From Polynucleobacter sp. es-MAR-4 (GTDB lineage Bacteria; Pseudomonadota; Gammaproteobacteria; Burkholderiales; Burkholderiaceae): a stretch of DNA of 64,000 nucleotides. The stretch lies in the NCBI RefSeq assembly GCF_018882055.1, contig NZ_JACVPF010000001.1:310001-374000 (forward strand), given 5' to 3'. The notes below the pieces were generated by a model, which was given only the letters and a program-made list of their open reading frames with translations, was not told where the DNA came from and searched no databases. A program made the translations under genes and the position numbers. This document shows positions 36,247 to 43,095 of the stretch, in pieces. Position 1 is the first letter of the stretch; each line of letters begins with the position of its first letter.

Positions 36247-36480
36247 TTATTCAGCTGATTTACGCTTTTTAGGGCCGCATGGGTTTGATGGGCCACAAGG
36301 ATTAGCCGCCTTCTTTTTAGCGGGACCACATGGGTTGTTTGAGTCTTTTTTAGGGCCGCAAGGATTCTTTTGCTCGGCACCAGCTGGTGTTGTCGGAGCA
36401 TCTGCTGCATTAGCCATTGGGGCTGATGCTAATCCTGCCAATGCTAACGCTAATGCAACTACAGTTGATTTTTTAGACAT
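36247..36480 (-). CDS. Exported NPCGP-repeat peptide
   Basis: The 77-residue precursor has a signal peptide (to about AMANA, residue 25) and a ~50-residue mature part with four NPCGP units at Cys 41, 51, 62 and 68, separated by Lys-rich spacers of 1 to 6 residues. There are no other cysteines and no fold can be assigned; it looks like a natively unfolded, basic thiol-rich peptide. The ATG at 36480 is preceded by AAAAGGAAA; an in-frame start at 36579 lies in the preceding gene. It is encoded between a YeeE/YedE pair and the His-rich protein. Confidence 0.85.
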   Translation of the reverse strand: MSKKSTVVALALALAGLASAPMANAADAPTTPAGAEQKNPCGPKKDSNNPCGPAKKKAANPCGPSNPCGPKKRKSAE

Positions 36481-36499
36481 TATTTTTCCTTTTGAAGTA

Positions 36500-37069
36500 T
36501 TAAATTTCTTGTGAGCTAACTGGGCCACGTGATTTCTTTTCCATCCAAGAACCCAAAGCGAATACACCAACCGCCGCAACTACCATGGCGACATCAATAG
36601 ATAAAGTGGAAACGCTCAAGAGTTCTGGCAATGAATCGGCATTCGCAATTTCCCCAAGAGTGGTGAGCGATTCAATGCTTGGATAAATACCAGCGAATAT
36701 AACTGTCCCAAGCAGTAATCCGATTAAGAAGATGCCGGCGTCAATACGACCGGACATGAGGCCAACCACTGAAGTCCCAGGGCAATAACCACCGATAGCA
36801 AAGCCTGCTCCAACAAAGGCACCACCTAAGGCAGCAGCCCCTAAAAATGATGGCGGAACAAAAAGGCTACCACCCTCTACAAATCCAGCTTTTTCTAAAA
36901 TGAGAAGTCCGACTGCAGCAAATACGATTGCAGTAAACATGACTTTAAATACAGACCAATCTGTCAAACGAAATTGGCCTGTTAATTTATTAGGGTTGCC
37001 AAAACCAGCACGCTCGAGCACAAAACCAAAGGCTCCACCAAGTAATAAACCCGAAAGAATAGCTTCCAT
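36500..37069 (-). CDS. YeeE/YedE-type sulfur transporter half (second pair)
   Basis: A membrane protein of 189 residues with five or so hydrophobic segments. The motif GFAIGGYCPGTSVVGLMSGRID holds the conserved pore Cys of the C-terminal half. The N-terminal GLLLGGAFGFVLERAGFGN is typical of the family. It pairs with the 174-residue half encoded 1 base upstream. Which sulfur compound it carries is unknown. Confidence 0.86.
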   Translation of the reverse strand: MEAILSGLLLGGAFGFVLERAGFGNPNKLTGQFRLTDWSVFKVMFTAIVFAAVGLLILEKAGFVEGGSLFVPPSFLGAAALGGAFVGAGFAIGGYCPGTSVVGLMSGRIDAGIFLIGLLLGTVIFAGIYPSIESLTTLGEIANADSLPELLSVSTLSIDVAMVVAAVGVFALGSWMEKKSRGPVSSQEI

Positions 37070-37070
37070 C

Positions 37071-37595
37071 TTATTTCTCCTCTTTCATAAAGCGACTAGC
37101 CAATAAACCAACTGCAAAGAACGCACCTAAAAATGTGAACCCAGCAAGGCTAAGCACGGCTGCGCCTGAAAGGCCTAAGCCACTGGTGCAGCCCGCAGCA
37201 ATACGCGCACCAAAGCCAGCCAACAATCCACCAAATAAAGCCGTTAATGGGCGCTTGGATCCGCCTAAGAAACGCTTACCATCCAACTTCACCGCGATTC
37301 GTCCCGCAAGAAATGCTGAAAGTAATGCGCCCAGGGCAACACCTATAACTTGCCAGCTAATCCATGCATCCAGTGGTCTACCCTCTTCAACCATGCCACC
37401 CAAATAGTCATTGGCATTTGTGGCTGCTGGCAATAAATACATTCCAAACCATGCTGTTAGGCGTGTCGTGAATCCGGTCGCACCCAAGCCATGACCGGTA
37501 ATAACAAATGTTGATAAAAGCACAATACCAAGCAGAATTCCAGCAATCAGCGGATTCCAGTATGGAGCTGGACAATTTTGAACTTTTTGATTCAT
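37071..37595 (-). CDS. YeeE/YedE-type sulfur transporter half (second pair)
   Basis: This 174-residue membrane protein has the motif GARIAAGCTSGLGLSGAAVL with the conserved Cys of the N-terminal half of the fold. It is the first gene of the second sulfur operon and is separated by one base from its partner half. A sigma70-like promoter, an FNR box and an AT-rich palindrome lie just upstream. Divergence from the 145-residue homologue at 22015 suggests a separate lineage rather than a recent copy. Confidence 0.87.
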   Translation of the reverse strand: MNQKVQNCPAPYWNPLIAGILLGIVLLSTFVITGHGLGATGFTTRLTAWFGMYLLPAATNANDYLGGMVEEGRPLDAWISWQVIGVALGALLSAFLAGRIAVKLDGKRFLGGSKRPLTALFGGLLAGFGARIAAGCTSGLGLSGAAVLSLAGFTFLGAFFAVGLLASRFMKEEK

Positions 37596-37620
37596 CTTCC
37601 AATAGCCTCATTTAAGGTAT

Positions 37621-37648
37621 TAATAATATATTTAATTATATATTATTA
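37621..37648. promoter_or_regulatory. Perfect AT-rich palindrome over the second operon's -10
   Basis: Arms TAATAATATAT (37621-37631) and its exact complement (37638-37648) flank the spacer TTAATT. The right arm contains the -10 hexamer. A dimeric repressor of ArsR type is a reasonable candidate; which protein binds is unknown. Confidence 0.55.
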
Positions 37649-37668
37649 CTGAGCAATTTCCAAGTCAA
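37640..37668 (-). promoter_or_regulatory. Candidate sigma70 promoter of the second sulfur operon
   Basis: On the minus strand TTGACT (plus 37663-37668) and TAATAT (plus 37640-37645) are separated by 17 bases. Transcription would start near 37633, 38 bases before the YeeE start. Confidence 0.6.
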
Positions 37669-37686
37669 GATAGATAAAGCGGAATA

Positions 37687-37702
37687 TTTGATGTAGATCA
37701 AA
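37687..37702. promoter_or_regulatory. FNR/CRP-family box
   Basis: TTTGAT-GTAG-ATCAAA is a perfect FNR-type half-site pair (TTGAT-N4-ATCAA, with an extra matched base each side). Its centre lies about 61.5 bases upstream of the predicted start of the second sulfur operon, the classical class I activator position. It overlaps the T run of the rhodanese terminator by 3 bases. Confidence 0.75.
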
Positions 37703-37723
37703 AAAATGGGGCTATAAGCCCCA
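37700..37723 (-). terminator. Rho-independent terminator of the lone rhodanese gene
   Basis: On the minus strand TGGGGCT and AGCCCCA form a 7-bp stem with a 3-base loop, followed by seven T residues. It separates the rhodanese gene from the second sulfur operon. Confidence 0.8.
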
Positions 37724-37747
37724 AATCTTTAATAAGAAAGCTGGATC

Positions 37748-38332
37748 CTAGAATTCACCCTTGACTGTAGTTAAGCCTAGAGCATCCCAATCGAGCATGC
37801 GGCCACGGTAGTAGTAAATCTTAGTAGCGGGAAAGCCATCACGAACCATAGCAGCTATTGCCATTGGACTTTGTGGACAAACCGGGCCATTACAGAAGGC
37901 ATATACCTTCATCGCTTTAGAACAATCCCATTTTGTGGATCCGGCAGCTGGCTTCTTGCACCCCAGCTCATCCATGCGCATAGCAACTTCGGTATAAGGA
38001 ATACCGACAGATCCTGGAATAGTACCTTTAACGCGATCATCAATGACGCGCATATCTACAACAATCGATCCCTTGTCATTCAGTGCATTCAAGACATCAA
38101 TCTCATCTACCGGCACAACCCCCTTAATTGGAATTAATGGCTGTAACCAACCCTTATTCTTGGCACACGAGGTCATTACGCGGGTAATTTCAACTGGACC
38201 CTTGGGTGTGCTCACTACAAACTTAGTTGATTTATCAATAATTTGAAGCAATTCAGGGTTTGATTGAGGGGTTGATTGAGCAAAAATAAGTGCCGAAAAC
38301 AAGCTTAGACTAAAAAATAGTAACTTTTTCAT
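37748..38332 (-). CDS. Exported single-domain rhodanese
   Basis: Of 194 residues, the first ~19 form a signal peptide (to ALIFAQ). The rhodanese domain carries the active loop VYAFCNGPVCPQSPMA; the two Cys spaced by four residues differ from the usual single-Cys loop. DMRVIDDRVKGTIPGSVGIPYTEVAMRM is the N-terminal rhodanese motif. GAGGTTTT precedes the ATG. It is monocistronic, with a terminator downstream and a candidate SoxR site 42 bases upstream of its start. Its role in periplasmic sulfur transfer is inferred. Confidence 0.88.
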   Translation of the reverse strand: MKKLLFFSLSLFSALIFAQSTPQSNPELLQIIDKSTKFVVSTPKGPVEITRVMTSCAKNKGWLQPLIPIKGVVPVDEIDVLNALNDKGSIVVDMRVIDDRVKGTIPGSVGIPYTEVAMRMDELGCKKPAAGSTKWDCSKAMKVYAFCNGPVCPQSPMAIAAMVRDGFPATKIYYYRGRMLDWDALGLTTVKGEF

Positions 38333-38373
38333 AAAACCTCATCTGATTGATTGGAGGCAAAAATAGCGTTTTA

Positions 38374-38391
38374 AATGCTTATATACGCATT
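38374..38391. promoter_or_regulatory. Second candidate SoxR operator
   Basis: AATGC and GCATT form perfect arms around an 8-base spacer. On the minus strand the core ATGCGTATATAAGCAT matches the site at the sox promoter in 14 of 16 positions. It lies 42 bases upstream of the rhodanese start and 143 bases upstream of the HiPIP start, so the rhodanese is the likelier target. Confidence 0.65.
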
Positions 38392-38451
38392 AATGCATAG
38401 AGTTCCAGTTTCGCCCTTCAATTGGCATAACTTAATACAGAGAAACCCCTA

Positions 38452-38479
38452 TTGATGGCCTTTATAGCAGTATTATCAT
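38452..38479 (+). promoter_or_regulatory. Candidate promoter of the HiPIP gene
   Basis: TTGATG (38452-38457) and TATCAT (38474-38479) with a 16-base spacer. The start would be near 38486, giving a leader of about 48 bases. Confidence 0.4.
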
Positions 38480-38489
38480 GCCTGGAAGT

Positions 38490-38504
38490 TAGCAATTATT
38501 GCTA
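38490..38504. repeat. Palindrome in the HiPIP leader
   Basis: TAGCAAT and ATTGCTA (7 bp each) flank a single T, just after the predicted transcription start of the HiPIP gene. It could be an operator or a 5' structure; the one-base centre is too tight for a normal RNA loop without opening one or two pairs. Confidence 0.5.
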
Positions 38505-38533
38505 CCCAAGATCCCTTAAATAATGGAGTTTCA

Positions 38534-38842
38534 ATGAAAAATAGTCGTCGCCAATTCATGATTTTGTCTGCTGCTGGTGCTTGTACATTGGCTTTGAACG
38601 GTAAAGTTCAAGCTCAAGCAATGGTTTCTGAAACCGATCCACAAGCCGCTGCTTTGGGTTACAAAGCTGTTGCCACATCAGTTGATAAAGCAAAGTATGC
38701 AAAATACGCAGCTGGTCAAGAGTGCGATAACTGCGCTTTGTTCCAAGGCAAAGTTGGTGATGCGACCGGCGGCTGCTCTTTGTTTGGCACTAAGAAAGTT
38801 GCTGGCAAAGGCTGGTGCTCTGCTTATGCTAAAAAGGCTTAA
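38534..38842 (+). CDS. High-potential iron-sulfur protein (HiPIP)
   Basis: The 102-residue precursor has a Tat signal, MKNSRRQFMILSAAGACTL, and a mature domain with four cluster Cys: GQECDNCALFQGK, GGCSLFGTK and KGWCSAYAKK. HiPIPs carry one electron in the periplasm on a [4Fe-4S] cluster and feed reaction centres or terminal oxidases. Beside sox genes it may carry electrons from thiosulfate oxidation. GGAG precedes the ATG, and a strong terminator follows. Confidence 0.95.
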   Translation: MKNSRRQFMILSAAGACTLALNGKVQAQAMVSETDPQAAALGYKAVATSVDKAKYAKYAAGQECDNCALFQGKVGDATGGCSLFGTKKVAGKGWCSAYAKKA

Positions 38843-38867
38843 TGCCAAATTAGCTTTGGTATTGAAT

Positions 38868-38894
38868 AAAAAAAGCTGCTTCGGCAGCTTTTTT
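38868..38894. terminator. Bidirectional terminator between HiPIP and the FNR-type gene
   Basis: AAGCTGC and GCAGCTT pair around a TTCG tetraloop, with six T residues on the right and seven A residues on the left. It can serve HiPIP on the plus strand and the FNR-type gene on the minus strand. Confidence 0.9.
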
Positions 38895-38907
38895 ATCGCC
38901 TAACACT

Positions 38908-39624
38908 TTATGCGCTAGCTTGTGAGAACGCTTTTAGCTTCTCAATACTGGGTATTTGAATGCTCAGGCGTGAAACATTTGAAATGATTCCCTGGTCAGC
39001 CATAGAAGCTAAAGCCCTGCTAATAGTCTCAAATTTCACATCCATCATGAGACCCATATCTTCACGCTTAAATAAAGGTGCAACAGCCATATCACCAGAA
39101 ATTTTTGCCACCCTTAAAAAGAAGCGTGCAAGCCGGACTTCAATTCGCCCTGTATTGATTTCAGAAAACCAAGATTCCGATTGAGCAAGCGCCTCACCCC
39201 ATTTTTTAACAATCTGGCGATGCAGACGGGGAGACTCCTCACCCAAAGAGGAAATAATTTTCTTGGGAATGCGGCAGAGATGAATATTAGACAGTGCTGC
39301 AGCTGAATGGGTGTATGAATCGCCCAACAATGCTTCCATCCCAAATAGATCGCCAGGGACGACTAGACGGACAATTCTTCCAGAGCCATCGGAATTAATG
39401 TGAAGCAATTTGATATACCCATCCCTTAGGGTATAAACATATTCAGCCGTATCGCCTTGGGTATAAATTCCGGAGTTAGCCTCAAATCTTAAATCATCAA
39501 TCGGCTCATGGATCTTAGAAAAGTCCTCTTCATTGAGCTCAGCAAAAAGTACCGAGCTTCGTATCGAGCAAGCATTGCAATCGCTATTACCTTGCCAAGC
39601 ACTTTTTATTTCGATGGTCTTCAT
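38908..39624 (-). CDS. Crp/FNR-family regulator with FNR-type recognition helix
   Basis: The 238-residue protein has an N-terminal cyclic-nucleotide-like beta barrel and a C-terminal helix-turn-helix with FETISRALASM; ETISR matches the DNA-reading residues of FNR. Cys 16 and 19 and Cys 117 (LCRIP) correspond to three FNR cluster ligands, but Val 25 replaces the fourth. It could therefore be a redox or nitric-oxide sensor with an altered cluster or none. The ATG overlaps the methyltransferase stop... in fact the methyltransferase gene lies upstream in this operon, with ATGA at the junction at 39621-39624. Confidence 0.88.
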   Translation of the reverse strand: MKTIEIKSAWQGNSDCNACSIRSSVLFAELNEEDFSKIHEPIDDLRFEANSGIYTQGDTAEYVYTLRDGYIKLLHINSDGSGRIVRLVVPGDLFGMEALLGDSYTHSAAALSNIHLCRIPKKIISSLGEESPRLHRQIVKKWGEALAQSESWFSEINTGRIEVRLARFFLRVAKISGDMAVAPLFKREDMGLMMDVKFETISRALASMADQGIISNVSRLSIQIPSIEKLKAFSQASA

Positions 39625-40244
39625 GCGCTTTTTTTAGCAACCATACCGAGTAAGGCTGACATGCCAGTATGTCTAGCACCCTCTGTCAGCATCTTTTCGT
39701 AGCACTCTAGATCAAGAATTTCAAATCCTTGGCTGAGCTCACGAATCATTTCTTCCGTATAAAGATGCTCTAACAGTGATGGGCCACCTGTTTTGTATTC
39801 CAGTTGCTTTGGGGTGTAGCCTTGAAGAATAAATATGCCACCAGGTTTCAAAGCCTGGTGTACTTGCTTGAAAATCCTGGCGCGCATTTCAGGATCAGCA
39901 AATTGGATGAAGATGCCAATAACCGCATCATAAGCATTCTCCCGCCAATCAAAACCATCTGTATCGCAGAGGCTATATTGGATATTGACGTGGTTTTCAC
40001 GAGCAAACTGATTGGCCTTAGCTAGAGCAATATCTGAAACATCAAAGCCCGTAACATGCATTCCCTGCTTGGCAAGCCAGACTCCATTACGCCCTTCTCC
40101 ATCTGCAATGCAAAGAACGGAAGCATTAGGCTTTAGATATTGAGATGCTTGCTCAACAAGATATTCATTTGGCTCCTTGCCAAAGATGAACTCTTCTTTA
40201 TTGAAACGTTCATTCCAGAACTGGGTGGAATCTGCAAAGCTCAT
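39621..40244 (-). CDS. Class I SAM-dependent methyltransferase
   Basis: The 207-residue protein has motif I SVLCIADGEGRNGVWLAKQG, then VTGFDVSDIALAKANQFA and DAVIGIFIQFADPEMRARI. This is the TehB/YodH-like small methyltransferase group, which can act on tellurite, thiols or small molecules; the substrate is unknown here. It is transcribed before the FNR-type gene, sharing a 4-base overlap, so the two are one unit. Metal or thiol detoxification is possible but unsupported. Confidence 0.82.
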   Translation of the reverse strand: MSFADSTQFWNERFNKEEFIFGKEPNEYLVEQASQYLKPNASVLCIADGEGRNGVWLAKQGMHVTGFDVSDIALAKANQFARENHVNIQYSLCDTDGFDWRENAYDAVIGIFIQFADPEMRARIFKQVHQALKPGGIFILQGYTPKQLEYKTGGPSLLEHLYTEEMIRELSQGFEILDLECYEKMLTEGARHTGMSALLGMVAKKSA

Positions 40245-40274
40245 GGATTATTTGATCTTAGAGAGATAAAAGCT

Positions 40275-41483
40275 TTACTTCTTCAATCCACCGATGAGGT
40301 CATTCTTTAAATCAATGACATTCTCCAAGCCAACAGCAATGCGAACGAGGCCATCAGTGATGCCTGCAGCCTTACGCGCTTCTGGAGTAACGCGGCAGTG
40401 AGTCGTAGTTGCAGGATGCGTAATGGTTGTGCGGGTGTCGCCCAAATTTGCGGTGATTGAGCAAAGCTTGGTTTGATTGATGAGCTTGAATGCAGCCTTC
40501 TTGCCGCCTTTTAGAGTGAAAGACAAGATGGCACCACCAGCTTTTTGTTGGCGCTTAGCCAGAGCATGCTGGGGATGTGACTTCAGACTAGGATGATAGA
40601 CACGCTCAACCCCTGGCTGCTTTTCTAACCACTGAGCAATTTCTAAGGCGTTCTGACTCTGCTGCTTCATGCGCAACTCGAGAGTTTCCAAACCTTTCAA
40701 GAATACCCAAGCATTAAACGCTGAAAGTGTTGGTCCAGCTGTTCTTACGTAGGGAAATACTTTGCCCATGATGAAGTCATTGCTGCCCACAATAGCACCG
40801 CCAACCACTCTGCCCTGACCGTCTAAATACTTGGTTGCCGAATGAATGACTACATCAGCCCCTAATGCTAAAGGTCTTTGCAAAGCTGGTGTGCAGAAGC
40901 AGTTATCGACCGCAAACAGAGCTTTTGCCTTTTTTGCAATCTTAGAAATAGCTTTGATGTCTGCAATTTCAGTTAATGGATTAGAAGGCGTTTCCAAATA
41001 AAACAACTTGGTATTTTCTTGGACGGCATTCTGCCAAGCCTTGGTATCAGCTAAATCAACATATGTTGTTGTGATACCAAAGCGTCCCAAAATATTGCTA
41101 AACAACTGGATGGTTGCTCCAAATACAGAGCGAGAGCAAACTACGTGATCTCCCGCTTGTAGATGAGACATAGCCATTGTCAAGATGGCAGCCATACCGG
41201 AAGATGTTGCAATGCAAGCCTCACCACCCTCTAGTGCAGCAAGGCGATCTTGAAACATGCTTACTGTTGGGTTGGTAAAACGGGAATAAATAAAACCTTG
41301 GTCTGCATGAGCAAATCCATCGGCAGCTAACTCAGCGCTATCAAAGCAAAAGCTGGAAGTTAGGAACATTGCCTCTGAATGCTCTTGATATTCAGCGGTG
41401 CGACGAGTTCCAGCACGAACCGCTAAGGTTTCGAGCGCAAGCTTGGAGAAGTCTGGTTTTTTACGGGTAGTTTTACTCTTCAT
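40275..41483 (-). CDS. metZ: O-succinylhomoserine sulfhydrylase
   Basis: This 402-residue PLP enzyme makes homocysteine from O-succinylhomoserine and sulfide. The PLP Lys is in SATKYLDGQGRVVGG; ETPSNPLTEIADI and GGEACIATSSGMAAIL are family blocks. The start LALETLAVRAGTRRTAEYQEHSEAM is typical of MetZ rather than MetB/MetC. It is behind purF, as in many betaproteobacteria, with a hairpin between. It would use the sulfide made from assimilated sulfur. Confidence 0.95.
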   Translation of the reverse strand: MKSKTTRKKPDFSKLALETLAVRAGTRRTAEYQEHSEAMFLTSSFCFDSAELAADGFAHADQGFIYSRFTNPTVSMFQDRLAALEGGEACIATSSGMAAILTMAMSHLQAGDHVVCSRSVFGATIQLFSNILGRFGITTTYVDLADTKAWQNAVQENTKLFYLETPSNPLTEIADIKAISKIAKKAKALFAVDNCFCTPALQRPLALGADVVIHSATKYLDGQGRVVGGAIVGSNDFIMGKVFPYVRTAGPTLSAFNAWVFLKGLETLELRMKQQSQNALEIAQWLEKQPGVERVYHPSLKSHPQHALAKRQQKAGGAILSFTLKGGKKAAFKLINQTKLCSITANLGDTRTTITHPATTTHCRVTPEARKAAGITDGLVRIAVGLENVIDLKNDLIGGLKK

Positions 41484-41514
41484 GATGCTATTTTGACACC
41501 GAAATGAAGAATTG

Positions 41515-41536
41515 CCTCAGACACGCAGGTCTGAGG
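41515..41536 (-). other. Hairpin between purF and metZ
   Basis: CCTCAGAC and GTCTGAGG form an 8-bp stem with a 6-base loop. No T tract follows on either strand, so it is at best an attenuating or stabilising structure. Confidence 0.55.
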
Positions 41537-41552
41537 AACTCGATCGTTGTTT

Positions 41553-43091
41553 TTAGTCTTCTGTAGCTAGATGCAAGTGCAATTGTGAGCGGGCAAAGTC
41601 ACTAGAATCCCGTTGACGATCAGCTTTGGCTTCAGAAGTATTGCGAGCCGCTTCTAAAGCATCCAAGTAGGATTCGTTGATATCGCCAGTAATGTAATGA
41701 CCATCGAAACAGGAGGCTTCAAAGTGCTGGATATTGGGATTAATGTCCTTCACAGCCTGCTTCATATCTTCAACGCTTTGATAAATCAGCTGATCAGCAC
41801 CAATCATCTTGTTAATCTCTTCATCGGTGCGACCGTAAGCCACTAATTCGCTACGAGTTGGCATATCAATGCCGTAGACATTTGGGAAGCGTACTGGAGG
41901 AGCTGCAGAAGCAAAAATAACTTTCTTAGCACCGGACTCACGTGCCATCTGCACGATCTCAAATGAAGTTGTGCCGCGAACAATGGAGTCATCCACAATC
42001 AACACAGTCTTATCTTTGAATTCAATACGCATGGCATTGAGTTTCTGGCGTACTGATTTTTTGCGAACTGCTTGCCCTGGCATGATGAAGGTTCTACCAA
42101 TATAGCGATTCTTAAAGAAGCCTTCACGGTAATCAACACCCAGGCGCTTTGCGACTTGCATCGCAGCCGGACGACTCGAATCCGGAATCGGCATCACAAC
42201 ATCAATCTCACCCGGAATCGTTTCTTTACGAATCTTCTCTGCAAGGTAATCACCCATACGCATACGTACGTTGTAGACCGTTACTCCATCAATTGTTGAG
42301 TCTGGACGAGCCATATATACGTACTCAAAAATACAAGGTGTTAGAACTGCATCAGCCACACATTGACGCGAGGAGAAATTACCATCCAAATCAATATAGA
42401 TTGCCTCACCAGGATTAACATCACGCACAAAAGTAAAGCCAAGACCATCAAGCGCAACAGACTCAGAGGCAATCATCCACTCTGGACCCTTAGGTGTATC
42501 AATACGTCCAATACAAAGAGGACGAATGCCGAATGGATCACGGAACGCTAATAAACCATAACCAGCTATCAAAGAGACGACAGCATATGAACCCTTAACA
42601 CGCTTGGTTACCTCAGTAACCGCCTTAAACATCGCACTCTCGTCTAATGCAGCACTATTGGTTTCTTTTTGTAGCTCATCTGCCAATACATTTAATAGAA
42701 CTTCAGTATCCGAACTGGTGTTGATATGTCGACGATCGCGATAAGCCATCTCAACACGCAGGCTAGCCGCATTAGTAAGATTGCCGTTGTGCGCCAAAAT
42801 AATTCCATATGGCGCGCTAACATAAAAAGGCTGAGCCTCCTCTTCGCTACTAGCTGAGCCTGCAGTTGGATAACGCACTTGGCCAATACCAGCATTGCCA
42901 ATCAAACTGCGCATATTGCGAGTTCTAAATACATCTCGCACCAAACCATTTGCCTTATGCATCGTGAATGAGTTGCCATTCATCGTTGCCATACCGGCAG
43001 CATCTTGCCCGCGATGTTGCAAGAGCAACAAAGCGTCATATATCAGTTGATTAACTGGGGAGTGGGAAACTGTTCCAACGACGCCGCACAT
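41553..43091 (-). CDS. purF: Amidophosphoribosyltransferase
   Basis: At 512 residues, first enzyme of purine synthesis. The N-terminal nucleophile Cys is exposed by MCGVVGTVS; LLLQHRGQDAAGMAT and ILAHNGNLTN are glutaminase motifs, and VLIVDDSIVRGTTS is the PRPP-binding loop. The cvpA-purF order with 4 bases between is widespread. Confidence 0.97.
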   Translation of the reverse strand: MCGVVGTVSHSPVNQLIYDALLLLQHRGQDAAGMATMNGNSFTMHKANGLVRDVFRTRNMRSLIGNAGIGQVRYPTAGSASSEEEAQPFYVSAPYGIILAHNGNLTNAASLRVEMAYRDRRHINTSSDTEVLLNVLADELQKETNSAALDESAMFKAVTEVTKRVKGSYAVVSLIAGYGLLAFRDPFGIRPLCIGRIDTPKGPEWMIASESVALDGLGFTFVRDVNPGEAIYIDLDGNFSSRQCVADAVLTPCIFEYVYMARPDSTIDGVTVYNVRMRMGDYLAEKIRKETIPGEIDVVMPIPDSSRPAAMQVAKRLGVDYREGFFKNRYIGRTFIMPGQAVRKKSVRQKLNAMRIEFKDKTVLIVDDSIVRGTTSFEIVQMARESGAKKVIFASAAPPVRFPNVYGIDMPTRSELVAYGRTDEEINKMIGADQLIYQSVEDMKQAVKDINPNIQHFEASCFDGHYITGDINESYLDALEAARNTSEAKADRQRDSSDFARSQLHLHLATED

Positions 43092-43095
43092 ATGC

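Noticed and set aside
36247-37595. Bufferin-like RiPP system (Cys-rich exported peptide plus DUF692/MNIO enzyme)
   Set aside because: The NPCGP peptide is suggestive, but no DUF692-type protein or partner is encoded nearby; the His-rich neighbour has no visible similarity to that fold.
41484-41514. Riboswitch upstream of metZ
   Set aside because: The space is too short for a SAM riboswitch and no conserved core is visible.
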